Under the pieces are notes generated by a model. That model saw only the letters and a list, made by a program, of their open reading frames with translations. It ran no database searches and was not told where the DNA came from. From UBA4782 sp034430215 (lineage in GTDB: Bacteria; Chloroflexota; Anaerolineae; Anaerolineales; Anaerolineaceae): 64,000 bases of DNA. The position numbers and the translations under genes are program-made. Below are positions 17,423-26,433 of this stretch, piece after piece. The stretch is taken from contig DAOUFE010000006.1 of assembly GCA_034430215.1 (NCBI GenBank), positions 1 through 64,000 on the forward strand, written 5' to 3'. Numbering within the stretch: the stretch's first letter is position 1; every line of letters begins with the position of its first letter.

Positions 17423-19249
17423 TCACTCATCCATGAATTGACGCTTGTACAGGCTGGCATATAGCCCTTTTTGTGCCAGTAGTTCAGAATGTGTGCCCTG
17501 TTCTGCGATGCACCCTTCATTAATTACATACATCCAATTAGCATTGCGAACAGTAGTCAGGCGATGAGCGATCACGATTGCGGTTCGGTTATACAGCAAC
17601 CTGGCAAGAGCTTCCTGAATGAGGGTTTCTGTAATAGTGTCAATGTTGGCAGTAGCTTCATCCAATATCAGAACCCTCGGGTCAGTCAGTAACGCGCGGG
17701 CGATGCTGAGAAGCTGGCGTTGCCCCTGTGAGAGGTTCACTCCACCTTCAAGAACACGGGTGTGGTATCCATCTGGAAGTCTGCAAATGAAATCGTGTGC
17801 ATTAGCCTGTCGGGCAGCCTCTTCTACCTGCTGGTCAGTGGCATCGGATTTACCATATTTAATATTCTCGGCAATGGTGCGAGAAAACAGGAAGGGATCT
17901 TGTGTGACAACCCGCACTTGCCGGCGTAACGATTGCTGTGTTACCGACCGGATGTCCATGCCGTCAATGGTGATGGAACCCTCTGTAACCTCATAAAAAC
18001 GGGCAATCAGATTGGCGATGGTTGTTTTCCCTGCCCCTGTAGGACCGACTAAAGCAATCGTCTTTCCGGGTTCAATGGACATGTTGATGTCGTGCAAAAC
18101 AAAGGGCGTATCAGGGCGGTAGCGAAATGAAACATGTGATAGTTCGATCCTGCCCTGTACTCTGGGCATTTCGATGGCAGCAGGTTTATCTTCGATTTCC
18201 ACGGGGGTATCCAGAAGCTTGACCACTTGCTCACCCCCCGCCATCGCAGATTGAAAAGTAGTATAAAGTCTGCTCAATTCCTGGATGGGTTGGAAAAATC
18301 GGGAAACATACGAAAGGAATGCCACCATGACTCCAAGGGTTACGGTCTCTTGCAGCACGTAACGTCCGCCAAACCATAAAACAATGGCAGTAGCCAATGT
18401 GCTCAAAAATTCGATGGTTGGTAAAAAGATAAACGACAAAGACATAGCGTTGATATAGGCATTGCGGTTTTCTTTATTGACCTGTTCAAATCGTTCCTGT
18501 GAAGCTTTCTCTTGCGTGAAGGCTTGAATGGCACGAATGCCGTTGATATCTTCCGCCAGGTCGCCAACCACGGCTGCAACTTTGGAACGGGTTTCACGAA
18601 ATGCTGAACGCGCCTGGCGTGAGAATAACCAGGTTGCCAGGAACATCAATGGCAAGACAATAAAGGTCAACAATGCCAGTTTTGGGCTCATGGTGAACAT
18701 GATCACAATAATGCCAATAAGAACCACGAGATCACCCAATAATGTGATGATCCCCTGGGAGAGCAGTTCGTTGATCTCGGCAACATCATTGATCACTCGT
18801 GAAACGGTCACCCCCACAAAATGAGTGTCATGGTATCCCAGTTGAAGCCGCTGTAAATGATTGAATAGCCGACCACGGACGGTCGACAAGACGTTTTGAC
18901 CCACCCATGAGAGCAAGTATCCCTGAAGCGAACTGACAAAGAAGAGAGCAACAAATGTGACTGCAATGAGGATCGCAATAACGGTCAATCCTTGTGAATC
19001 TTTTGGCGTGATGTAATTATCAATGGCAACCTTTACCAGGTAGGGTGATAGTAACGTCAACCCGGATTCTGCCAGTGTGAGGATTAATGCGAGGAGCATT
19101 TTCCAGCGGTGGGGGCGCAAGTAGGAAAGCATGTGTTTCACTACTTTGGGATTGTAGACTTCGCCGCTTTGTTGGCTGGTGCTGCCAAAGTGATCCAAAG
19201 CAGAACGTGGACCCATACCTACTGAACCAGGACCAATGGTGAAGCTCAT
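17423..19249 (-). CDS. ABC exporter half-transporter with canonical ATPase site (heterodimer partner)
   Basis: The 608-residue product has an ABC type-1 exporter membrane domain (about residues 50-335, six helices) and a nucleotide-binding domain with Walker A GPTGAGKTTIAN, a variant signature LSQGQRQLLSIARALL, Walker B VLILDEATANID with the catalytic glutamate, and the switch histidine IAHRLTTV. It starts inside the stop of the preceding gene (ATGA overlap at 19246-19249), so the two are co-translated. The partner carries Asp in place of the catalytic Glu, which makes the pair a typical asymmetric heterodimeric exporter of the BmrCD/TM287-288 kind. The substrate (drug, lipid or peptide) is not evident. 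Confidence 0.88.
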   Translation of the reverse strand: MSFTIGPGSVGMGPRSALDHFGSTSQQSGEVYNPKVVKHMLSYLRPHRWKMLLALILTLAESGLTLLSPYLVKVAIDNYITPKDSQGLTVIAILIAVTFVALFFVSSLQGYLLSWVGQNVLSTVRGRLFNHLQRLQLGYHDTHFVGVTVSRVINDVAEINELLSQGIITLLGDLVVLIGIIVIMFTMSPKLALLTFIVLPLMFLATWLFSRQARSAFRETRSKVAAVVGDLAEDINGIRAIQAFTQEKASQERFEQVNKENRNAYINAMSLSFIFLPTIEFLSTLATAIVLWFGGRYVLQETVTLGVMVAFLSYVSRFFQPIQELSRLYTTFQSAMAGGEQVVKLLDTPVEIEDKPAAIEMPRVQGRIELSHVSFRYRPDTPFVLHDINMSIEPGKTIALVGPTGAGKTTIANLIARFYEVTEGSITIDGMDIRSVTQQSLRRQVRVVTQDPFLFSRTIAENIKYGKSDATDQQVEEAARQANAHDFICRLPDGYHTRVLEGGVNLSQGQRQLLSIARALLTDPRVLILDEATANIDTITETLIQEALARLLYNRTAIVIAHRLTTVRNANWMYVINEGCIAEQGTHSELLAQKGLYASLYKRQFMDE

Positions 19250-21039
19250 GGTCTGCTCTCCTGTTTCTTTAACTGCTGATTGTAAATGGTGCGATACAGG
19301 TGAGATGTGGATAACAGCGTATCGTGAGTACCTTGAGCAGCAATATGACCTGCATCCAACACCAGGATCTGATCAGCATTGCGAACAGTGCTGAGGCGGT
19401 GAGCGATGACGAATGTGGTGCGCCCCTGAATCAACCGGGCAAATGCCAGTTGAATGAGATGCTCGGTTTCTGTGTCAACGGAAGCGGTTGCATCATCCAG
19501 AAGGAGGATACGGGGGTTCAACAATAATGCACGGGCAATCGCCAGACGCTGCTTTTGTCCTCCCGAGAGGGTAGAACCCTGTTCACCAACACGAGTATCA
19601 TAGCCATTGGGGGTTTCTATGATGAAATCATGTGCCTGAGCAGCTTTGGCTGCTTCGATGATCTCGTCATCTGAAACATTGGAACATCCAAAAGCGATGT
19701 TCTCTTTGATCGATGTAGCAAAAAGGGTTGTCTCTTGCATCACGATACCGATCTGGTTGCGTAAGGAATGGAGAGTAACATGACGGATATCCTTACCATC
19801 TATGAGTATTCTGCCAGCGGTGGGATCGTAAAACCTGGGGATGAGGTTGATGATCGAGGATTTTCCCGAACCTGTTGAACCCAGTAAGGCAACCGTCTGT
19901 CCAGGGAGAACTTCAAAATTGATTTCTTTGAGAACTTTACGGGTTCCATAATCGAAGGAGACATGTTCGAATTGAACATGTCCCTCAATGTTTTTCATGG
20001 GAATTGCATCGGGTTCATCTTTCACTTCAGGAACCTGATCAAGAATATTGAAAATGCGTTCGGCTGCAGAACCAGCTATGGCAACTGCTGGAATGATCAA
20101 CCCAAGCCTTCGGATCGGCTCGATTAATTGCCCAAGGTAGGTGATAAAGGCAATGATCACACCAATAGTCAATTTACCCTGAATGACCTGATTGCCGCCG
20201 TACAATACGATGATGACCGTGCCCAGGTTGGCAAGGAGAAAAAGCAAAGGCATGTTGATCGCCTGCATTCGCCCAGAAAGGACAGAGAGGTCGAACCAGC
20301 GCGAATTCTCTTTTTCAAACCGTTCGATCTCGACATCTTCCTGCGCATAGGCTTTAACTACTTTGCTGCCACGCAGATTCTGCTCGACTGCTGTGGTGAG
20401 AACGGCGAGTTGTTTCTGCACCTGAAGAGAAAGGGGACGGTACCTGGTGCCAAATCGTAATGCCTGAATAACCAGCAAAGGCATGGTCACCAATATCAAT
20501 AATGCCAGACGGTAATCCATAATCAGCATCATGATCATTGTGACGACCAACATTAAGGCACCATCCAGAATGCGAAGGGTTGCACGACCAGTCAGGAATC
20601 GTACACGCTCGACATCTTGAACTGCCCTGGAAAGTAGCTCACCTGTTTCAGATTGATCATGATAAGAAAAGGAGAGCTGGGTAAGTTTCTTTTGAATTTC
20701 ATTGCGCAGGTCGTATGCCACGCTTTGTGATGAAGTCTCGCTTAGCTTGCCCTGTAAATAGGTAAAAACTCCTTTAAGCAGGGTTAACCCAAGCATTGCC
20801 AGTACTGACCATGTCAGAATGGCTGGCTGCTTCTGACCGATACCGGTATCGATGATCCAGCGGATGAGTTGTGGAATAAGCGTATTAAGCGCAAGGATAC
20901 CCAAAAGAGAAGCGTATGCACCTGCTGTCTGCTTCCAATAGGGGCGCAAATACTGGTACACCCTTTTTAGAATATGGAAAAGTGGGGCAGAGGGCTGCGG
21001 GAGTGGAATGAATTTTTGCAAGGCTTGCCTATCAGCCAT
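19246..21039 (-). CDS. ABC exporter half-transporter with degenerate catalytic site
   Basis: The 597-residue product has six membrane helices in an ABC type-1 exporter domain and a nucleotide-binding domain with Walker A GSTGSGKSSIIN, canonical signature LSGGQKQRLAIARALL and Walker B ILLLDDATASVD. The residue after the Walker B aspartate is Asp, not Glu, as in the degenerate half of heterodimeric exporters; the gene DNA (complement near 19495-19505) reads unambiguously. The switch histidine IAHRLSTV is kept. It is the first gene of a two-gene unit. The ribosome site before 21039 is weak. Confidence 0.88.
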   Translation of the reverse strand: MADRQALQKFIPLPQPSAPLFHILKRVYQYLRPYWKQTAGAYASLLGILALNTLIPQLIRWIIDTGIGQKQPAILTWSVLAMLGLTLLKGVFTYLQGKLSETSSQSVAYDLRNEIQKKLTQLSFSYHDQSETGELLSRAVQDVERVRFLTGRATLRILDGALMLVVTMIMMLIMDYRLALLILVTMPLLVIQALRFGTRYRPLSLQVQKQLAVLTTAVEQNLRGSKVVKAYAQEDVEIERFEKENSRWFDLSVLSGRMQAINMPLLFLLANLGTVIIVLYGGNQVIQGKLTIGVIIAFITYLGQLIEPIRRLGLIIPAVAIAGSAAERIFNILDQVPEVKDEPDAIPMKNIEGHVQFEHVSFDYGTRKVLKEINFEVLPGQTVALLGSTGSGKSSIINLIPRFYDPTAGRILIDGKDIRHVTLHSLRNQIGIVMQETTLFATSIKENIAFGCSNVSDDEIIEAAKAAQAHDFIIETPNGYDTRVGEQGSTLSGGQKQRLAIARALLLNPRILLLDDATASVDTETEHLIQLAFARLIQGRTTFVIAHRLSTVRNADQILVLDAGHIAAQGTHDTLLSTSHLYRTIYNQQLKKQESRP

Positions 21040-21334
21040 GAGTCATTGACACCAGCAATTCTAAAGGAATTTAAAACAAGAGCCAGATGGTAAACAACCT
21101 TGAATTTAGCTTAATGTATTTTCAGTTTACCAGCAAGTAGAACTGTCATGGATGTCTTGTGAATTTATTCCCGATCTGAAGCGACTTATTTATATGAGGC
21201 GGATAAATATTGAATTCATAGTTTTTTCTATTAAGAAAGTATGGTTAGCATAGAGATCACGCATCTGCTACAGAATGCATCAAATTTTGTGATGAATGTC
21301 ATAAACCACTTGAATTAGTTCCGTAAATGCACTA
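21040..21334. other. Divergent intergenic region without a gene
   Basis: This AT-rich stretch lies between the exporter pair (leftward) and the Lrp-type regulator (rightward). I see no open reading frame, tRNA or structured RNA in it. It should hold the promoter of the exporter and the upstream part of the regulator promoter. Confidence 0.6.
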
Positions 21335-21359
21335 TTATAATTCCGAATAGGAATTATAA
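21335..21359 (+). promoter_or_regulatory. 10-bp inverted repeat overlapping a TATAAT box before the Lrp-type gene
   Basis: TTATAATTCC and GGAATTATAA flank a five-base spacer GAATA, ending 21 bases before the regulator start. The left arm contains a perfect -10 hexamer TATAAT (21336-21341). A matching -35 is poor: TTGAAT at 21310-21315 gives a 20-base spacer. A protein bound here would block transcription, so autoregulation by the Lrp-type protein is the simplest reading. Confidence 0.55.
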
Positions 21360-21380
21360 AAGCAATAAACGGAACTCTAT

Positions 21381-21881
21381 ATGGCAAAATCGGACTTTGA
21401 TTTAGTTGATCAAAAAATTATCCAGCTTTTACATAAAGATGCACGCATTTCAGCGTCAGAGATTGCACGTGTTCTGGAGGCCAACGAACGGACGATTCGA
21501 AAGCGCATTGACAGGTTGGTGCGTCTGGGGGCTATTCGCCTGACTGCTATCGTTTCACCGGAGGCGTTTGGTTATTTCACCGCAGTGGATGTTTTCCTTG
21601 AAGTTGAACCTGATCAGGAAGATGAAGTTATCCAGAATTTTCTGAACACACCCGAAGTGTCATATATCGCATTAGGTCAGGGAAACCGGGATCTCTCTAT
21701 CGAGTGCCGGTTCAAAACGAATGATGACATGCGCGAATTCTTGCGAAAGCATCTTCCTTCAATCAATGGTGTGACCGTGCGAGGGTATTCCCTTGTACCA
21801 CGGATCATTCGAAACATCGATGCCTGGTTGCCCAAGGATAATGATTTTGTGATCGGCAATAATGATGAAATTGCTTTGTAA
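21381..21881 (+). CDS. Lrp/AsnC family transcriptional regulator
   Basis: The 166-residue product has an N-terminal winged helix-turn-helix (LVDQKIIQLLHKDARISASEIARVL, then NERTIRKRIDRLVRLGAI) and a C-terminal RAM ligand-binding domain (ISYIALGQGNRDLSIECRF region). Lrp-type regulators usually bind amino acids or related small molecules. It stands just upstream of the putrescine carbamoyltransferase, exchanger and agmatine deiminase genes on the same strand, so it is the likely local regulator; LuxR- or other-type AguR proteins do this in lactic acid bacteria. A palindrome covers its -10 region, and a short terminator follows its stop. Confidence 0.85.
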   Translation: MAKSDFDLVDQKIIQLLHKDARISASEIARVLEANERTIRKRIDRLVRLGAIRLTAIVSPEAFGYFTAVDVFLEVEPDQEDEVIQNFLNTPEVSYIALGQGNRDLSIECRFKTNDDMREFLRKHLPSINGVTVRGYSLVPRIIRNIDAWLPKDNDFVIGNNDEIAL

Positions 21882-21882
21882 T

Positions 21883-21909
21883 AATCCAGCTCTTGCTGGA
21901 TTTATTTTT
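21883..21909 (+). terminator. Short intrinsic terminator or attenuator between the regulator and ptcA
   Basis: AATCCAGC-TCTT-GCTGGATT forms an 8-bp stem followed by TATTTTTA. It sits directly after the regulator stop and only 20 bases before the ptcA start, so readthrough or attenuation would set the ratio of regulator to enzymes. Confidence 0.6.
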
Positions 21910-21929
21910 AAATTTGTAAAGGAGCACAA

Positions 21930-22946
21930 ATGGAACTGAAACACTTTATCGATACCCAGGATTTTTCGAAAAGCGAACTTCTGGACTTGATCGAACTGAT
22001 ACGTATGATCAAAAAAGCTGACAAACAGGGTGCCACACCTAAACTACTAGAAGGGGCTTCCCTGGCAATGATCTTTGAAGAACCTTCCACACGAACCAGA
22101 ATATCCTTTGAAACAGGCATGACTGAATTAGGTGGTCATGCCCTATATCTAAAACCAGGTGAAATTCACCTGGGAGTGCGCGAATCCCTTGGCGATACTG
22201 CACAGGTCATTTCCCGATATGTCGATGTGATCATGGCGCGTACATTAAAGCATGAAACCATCCTTGGATTGGCAAAGTATGCCACCGTACCCGTAATAAA
22301 TGGGTTGACGGATTACAATCACCCGACACAGGTGGTGTGTGATGTGCTTACCATGATCGAGCATGCTCCCGAAGGGAAAAAGCTGGAAGACTTCAATGTA
22401 ACATTTGTAGGAGATGCCACTAATGTATTGAGCTCATTGATGTTCATTTGCACCCGCCTGGGGATGAATTTCACCCACGCCGCCCCCAAGAAATACCAGG
22501 CTCCAACTGAATGGATAAAAATCGCTCAAGAGAACTGCAAAGTTTCTGGCGGAACCGTTCGGGTGACCGAAGACCCGATTGCTGCCGTGAAAGATGCTGA
22601 CTTTATCTATACCGATCTGTGGTGGTGGGTGGGTCAGGAAGAAGAGATCCCAGAGCGCAGAAAGGCATTCATGCCTCGTTACCAGGTGAACGCTGAACTA
22701 ATGAAGCATGCACCTGCCCATTGCAAATTTATGCATTGTCTGCCGGCCTCGCGTGGAGTTGAAGCGACAGATGAGGTAATGGATTCAGCAAATTCGATCA
22801 TTTTTGACCAGGCAGAAAATCGCCTGCACACTGAAAAAGGGCTACTGGTTTGGCTGGTTTATCCCAGACTCAAACGCCCCAGCTCTGATTTGAAAGCATA
22901 CCATTCTGGACAGATTCAAGATTTTCTTGAAAAACATTATTGCTAA
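21930..22946 (+). CDS. ptcA: Putrescine carbamoyltransferase
   Basis: The 338-residue product belongs to the aspartate/ornithine carbamoyltransferase family. It has the carbamoyl-phosphate loop EPSTRTRISFETG (about residues 50-62), the HPTQ motif as NHPTQVVCDVLT, and MHCLPASRG near residue 270. The segment YTDLWWWVGQE is characteristic of putrescine rather than ornithine carbamoyltransferases, and the length agrees. In the catabolic direction it splits N-carbamoylputrescine with phosphate to putrescine and carbamoyl phosphate. The next two genes, an exchanger and agmatine deiminase, confirm the pathway. AAAGGAG lies seven bases before the ATG. Confidence 0.92.
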   Translation: MELKHFIDTQDFSKSELLDLIELIRMIKKADKQGATPKLLEGASLAMIFEEPSTRTRISFETGMTELGGHALYLKPGEIHLGVRESLGDTAQVISRYVDVIMARTLKHETILGLAKYATVPVINGLTDYNHPTQVVCDVLTMIEHAPEGKKLEDFNVTFVGDATNVLSSLMFICTRLGMNFTHAAPKKYQAPTEWIKIAQENCKVSGGTVRVTEDPIAAVKDADFIYTDLWWWVGQEEEIPERRKAFMPRYQVNAELMKHAPAHCKFMHCLPASRGVEATDEVMDSANSIIFDQAENRLHTEKGLLVWLVYPRLKRPSSDLKAYHSGQIQDFLEKHYC

Positions 22947-22979
22947 AACTTGTTTTCATAAACTAATAAAGGAGAGAAA

Positions 22980-24410
22980 ATGACTGCTTCTAGTGTTGAA
23001 ATAAAAGAAAAGAAAACTGGATTCAAGAAAGTGTTGAAGGGTCTGGATATGACCCTCTTCACTGTGTGTGCCATTCTGGTGATGGATACCCTGGCTCCAT
23101 CAGCTGCCATAGGCCCTTCCTCCATTTCCTGGTGGGTGATCACTCTGATCCTCTTCTTCATTCCGTATGGTCTGATCACTGCAGAGTTGGGTACCGCTTA
23201 CCCCGAACAGGGTGGATTGTATATCTGGGTGAAGAAAGCATTCGGTGAAAAATGGGCTGCCCGTACCACCTGGCTCTATTGGATCAACGTTGCTTTATGG
23301 ATGCCTAGTGTATACATTTTGTTTGCAGGTATGTTCGCTCAACTCTTCTTCCCTGACATGAGCATGTGGCTGCAGATTTTGATTGGGATCATAATGAGCT
23401 GGATCACTGTGTGGATCGGCTGTATTAAACTCGAAAGTGGAAAATGGATTCCCAATATTGGTGCCATCATCAAGGCACTCATCATGGTTGTGATCGGCGT
23501 GGGTGCATTCATTTTTGCCGGAAAGAATGGCGTAGCCAATGACCTGTCCTTCAGCAATATATTGCCCGAATGGGGCGCTGGTCTGGCATTTTTGCCGGTG
23601 ATCGTTTACAACTTTATGGGATTTGAGCTTGTTTCCGGTGCGTCGGAAGAAATGAAGAACCCTGGCAAGGATGTTCCCCGCGCCATCATCATTGCTGGTG
23701 CTTTAATCTCTGTGTTCTACCTCCTGGGAACCACCGGTATCCTCATGGCAGTCCCCCTTGATCAATTGGGACTTGTTACGGGCATCATCGATACACTGCA
23801 GATCTTATTTGGTACTACGGGTGTTGGCGGTATCATCGTCATTATGCTGGGTATAGCTGCCCTATATTCATTCCTGGCAAATATGGTTACATGGACAATG
23901 GGAGCCAACCGCACTGCAGCTGAAGCTGCAAAAGAGCATGAACTTCCTGCAATTTTTGGAAAAGAGCACCCTGTTTACAAGACCCCAACAGGCGCTTTTA
24001 TCATTACGGGTATCGTATCAACGGTTGTGATGATCATCTATGGTCTGATGGCTGGCACTGCAGAAGAACTCTTCTGGACGTTATTCGCCTTCAGCTCTAT
24101 GGTATTCTTGCTACCTTACCTTGCTTTGTTCCCTGCTTTCTTGAAACTGCGCAAGCAGGATGCTGAAATTGAACGCCCTTACAAAGTGCCGGGCAGTAAG
24201 CTGTTCATCACGATCATGGCTGTTATTTGTGAGATCTTCATCTTGCAGGCGATTGTATTCTTTATCTATGTTCCAGGCGAGCCAATTGACTGGGCTTTTG
24301 CAGGTCCAGTGCTCATTGGTGTAGTGCTTACTCTGATCATTGGTGAAGTACTTATGGCAATATCCATAAAGAAGAAGAACTCAAAAGAAAATGTAATGGA
24401 AGGAAAATAA
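22980..24410 (+). CDS. APC family permease, probable agmatine/putrescine exchanger (AguD-type)
   Basis: The 476-residue product is an amino acid-polyamine-organocation transporter with about twelve membrane helices. The first follows GLDMTLFTVCAILVMDTLAP, and the family loop GFELVSGASEEMKNPGKDVPRAI lies near residue 215. Its place between ptcA and aguA indicates import of agmatine in exchange for putrescine, as for AguD of the agmatine deiminase system. The ATG at 22980 has AAGGAGAG upstream, and the next gene begins one base after its stop, so they are co-transcribed. Substrate assignment is from context. Confidence 0.82.
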   Translation: MTASSVEIKEKKTGFKKVLKGLDMTLFTVCAILVMDTLAPSAAIGPSSISWWVITLILFFIPYGLITAELGTAYPEQGGLYIWVKKAFGEKWAARTTWLYWINVALWMPSVYILFAGMFAQLFFPDMSMWLQILIGIIMSWITVWIGCIKLESGKWIPNIGAIIKALIMVVIGVGAFIFAGKNGVANDLSFSNILPEWGAGLAFLPVIVYNFMGFELVSGASEEMKNPGKDVPRAIIIAGALISVFYLLGTTGILMAVPLDQLGLVTGIIDTLQILFGTTGVGGIIVIMLGIAALYSFLANMVTWTMGANRTAAEAAKEHELPAIFGKEHPVYKTPTGAFIITGIVSTVVMIIYGLMAGTAEELFWTLFAFSSMVFLLPYLALFPAFLKLRKQDAEIERPYKVPGSKLFITIMAVICEIFILQAIVFFIYVPGEPIDWAFAGPVLIGVVLTLIIGEVLMAISIKKKNSKENVMEGK

Positions 24411-24411
24411 A

Positions 24412-25503
24412 ATGTCTCGAACTTTAAAAAGCACACCACGAAATGATGGTTTTCGTATGCCGGGTGAATTTGAACCCCATGCCGGCACGTGGATGCTTTG
24501 GCCAGAGCGCCCAGATAATTGGCGGCAGGGGGCAAAACCCGCACAGCGCGCATTTGTTGCCGTTGCATCTGCCATCAGTCAGTTCGAACCCGTTACTATG
24601 GGCGTTTCTCATGCGCAATTTCAGAACGCCCGGGCAATGCTGCCCGAACACATCCGGGTGGTTGAAATGTCCAATAATGATTCATGGATGCGCGATTGTG
24701 GACCTACTTTCGTGGTGAATGGAAAAGAAGCCCGAGTGGTAGATTGGGATTTCAATGCCTGGGGTGGTTTATTGGGTGGATTATATTTCCCATGGGATCT
24801 GGATGATCAGGTTGCACGAAAAGTAGGCGAAATTGAAAGAGTAGACAGATATAAAGCACCACTAGTTCTGGAAGGCGGATCCATTCATGTGGATGGTGAA
24901 GGAACTTTAATGGTCACCCGGGAATGCCTCTTGAATGAAAACCGCAACCCTGATAAAACGCAGGCAGAGATTGAAGATCTGTTGTCACAGTACCTCAATG
25001 TGAATACAATCATTTGGTTGAATCGTGGGGTTTACAATGATGAAACCAATGGGCATGTGGATAACCTCTGCTGTTTCATCCGTCCAGGAGTGGTGGCATT
25101 GACCTGGACAGATGATGAATCTGATCCGCAATATGAAATCTCTCAAGAGAATTATGAGATCCTGCGGAGCGTAAAAGATGCAAAGGGTCGCAGCCTGGAA
25201 ATTCATAAAATCCACCAACCCGATCCAGTGCTGATCACAAAAGCAGAAAGCGAAGATGTGGATGCCATCGAGGGGACGCTACCACGTGAGGAAGGCGATC
25301 GCCTGGCTGCATCGTACATAAATTTCTATATGTGTAATGGCGGCGCAGTTGTCCCCGTCTTTGGCGATAAACACGACGCTGTCGCTCTTGCGGAGTTGCA
25401 GAAACTGATGCCCGAACGGAAAGTAGTCAGTGTTCCAGCCCGTGAAATCCTGTTGGGTGGTGGAAATATCCACTGTATCACTCAGCAGCAGCCGAAACCG
25501 TAA
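24412..25503 (+). CDS. aguA: Agmatine deiminase
   Basis: The 363-residue product matches the peptidyl-arginine-deiminase-like agmatine deiminases. It shows MPGEFEPHAGTWMLWPERPDNWR at the N-terminus, SWMRDCGPTFVV (substrate and catalytic Asp region), GGSIHVDGEG, the catalytic histidine in ETNGHVDNLCCF, and the nucleophilic cysteine in GGGNIHCITQQ six residues before the end region. It hydrolyses agmatine to N-carbamoylputrescine and ammonia. It is the last gene of the unit and is followed by a bidirectional terminator. Carbamate kinase, which would turn the carbamoyl phosphate into ATP, is not in this window. Confidence 0.93.
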   Translation: MSRTLKSTPRNDGFRMPGEFEPHAGTWMLWPERPDNWRQGAKPAQRAFVAVASAISQFEPVTMGVSHAQFQNARAMLPEHIRVVEMSNNDSWMRDCGPTFVVNGKEARVVDWDFNAWGGLLGGLYFPWDLDDQVARKVGEIERVDRYKAPLVLEGGSIHVDGEGTLMVTRECLLNENRNPDKTQAEIEDLLSQYLNVNTIIWLNRGVYNDETNGHVDNLCCFIRPGVVALTWTDDESDPQYEISQENYEILRSVKDAKGRSLEIHKIHQPDPVLITKAESEDVDAIEGTLPREEGDRLAASYINFYMCNGGAVVPVFGDKHDAVALAELQKLMPERKVVSVPAREILLGGGNIHCITQQQPKP

Positions 25504-25521
25504 GAATCAGCATTTCAAGAA

Positions 25522-25559
25522 AAAAGCTCGGGGTTTAAAAACCCTGAGCTTTTATTTTT
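25522..25559. terminator. Bidirectional terminator between aguA and the MBL-fold gene
   Basis: GCTCGGGGTTT and AAACCCTGAGC pair around a short loop; A-runs on the left and T-runs on the right give a U-tract in both directions. It ends convergent transcription from aguA and from the gene at 25579-26433. Confidence 0.87.
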
Positions 25560-25578
25560 CGTGTTGTGTATGGATCGT

Positions 25579-26433
25579 CTACAAACAGGTCTTCTGCCCC
25601 ATCATCAAGGAAGTAACGATGATTTCAGGATCGAGTGAATTAAATTGCTGCTTTACCAGTTGATAATGATCTTCTGTCCAGAAATCATCTGCTTTCCTGC
25701 CTGATTCTTCGAGGTGGGTAATGATGACCCGGGATGGATGAAATGCATAAAAGAAATGGCAAAATGCTTCCAGCAGTGGAGGTGGGTCATCCAAAGCACA
25801 TGCTTTTCCGAGCCACAGGTGGGCAAAAACTCCATCCAGCTTGCCAAATGAAGGAAGGCGACCCGGATCATACACCCGTGTATCGCCAGGAAAAAGCCAG
25901 CGTTTATCGTTGAATTCAGCCAGATAACCTAACTCGGGAACCCCGTTATTTCCCCGAATGTGCAGCGCTTCGAAGGGTGTAAGCGCGAGGTCTCCAAGCT
26001 GGATGGGTGTACCAGGCTGCGGGGTGATGATATTCTCTTTCGGAAGGTGGGCTGTTTGTTGTACCTTTTCCAGCATGAAAGAAGGGACCACCCAGGTAAT
26101 GGGAAGGTCACGCAGCGCCGTGATCAGGTTTAGATCCAGATGGTCAGCATGGGCGTGCGTAAGTACCACCAGTTGTAAATTTCGAAGATCGTTTAGAAAA
26201 TCGGGCTGGATATCCAATTTTAAGCGGGTGAAGAGTGAATAAGGATCAATCGCCCAGTGAGTTTTGCCAGTATGCAGTAGATAATTGGCGGCATAAGTCA
26301 ACCAGACGGCATCATTCTGCTCGACCTGCCAGTCAGATACTACATCCTGCCACAGAGAGGAGTACGCCGCCGTAGCGGTTAGAATTTTCTGCTCAATCTC
26401 AGCTTGTTTTTGAATATAAAGATCAGTTGGCAT
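25579..26433 (-). CDS. MBL-fold metal-dependent hydrolase (UlaG-like)
   Basis: The 284-residue product has the metallo-beta-lactamase fold: LTHAHADHLD (metal site HxHxDH) near residue 95, LHIRGNNG and FPGDTRVYD (bridging Asp), and IITHLEE near the C-terminus. The overall pattern resembles UlaG-type lactonases and related phosphodiesterases. The ATG at 26433 is preferred over an in-frame TTG at 26445. It overlaps the end of the PfkB kinase gene by 11 bases, so the two are co-translated; a sugar lactone or sugar phosphate ester substrate would fit a kinase partner, but this is inference. Confidence 0.78.
   Translation of the reverse strand: MPTDLYIQKQAEIEQKILTATAAYSSLWQDVVSDWQVEQNDAVWLTYAANYLLHTGKTHWAIDPYSLFTRLKLDIQPDFLNDLRNLQLVVLTHAHADHLDLNLITALRDLPITWVVPSFMLEKVQQTAHLPKENIITPQPGTPIQLGDLALTPFEALHIRGNNGVPELGYLAEFNDKRWLFPGDTRVYDPGRLPSFGKLDGVFAHLWLGKACALDDPPPLLEAFCHFFYAFHPSRVIITHLEESGRKADDFWTEDHYQLVKQQFNSLDPEIIVTSLMMGQKTCL

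Noticed and set aside
21930..22946. Ornithine carbamoyltransferase annotation
   Set aside because: The WWWVGQE segment and the neighbouring agmatine deiminase and exchanger favour putrescine carbamoyltransferase.
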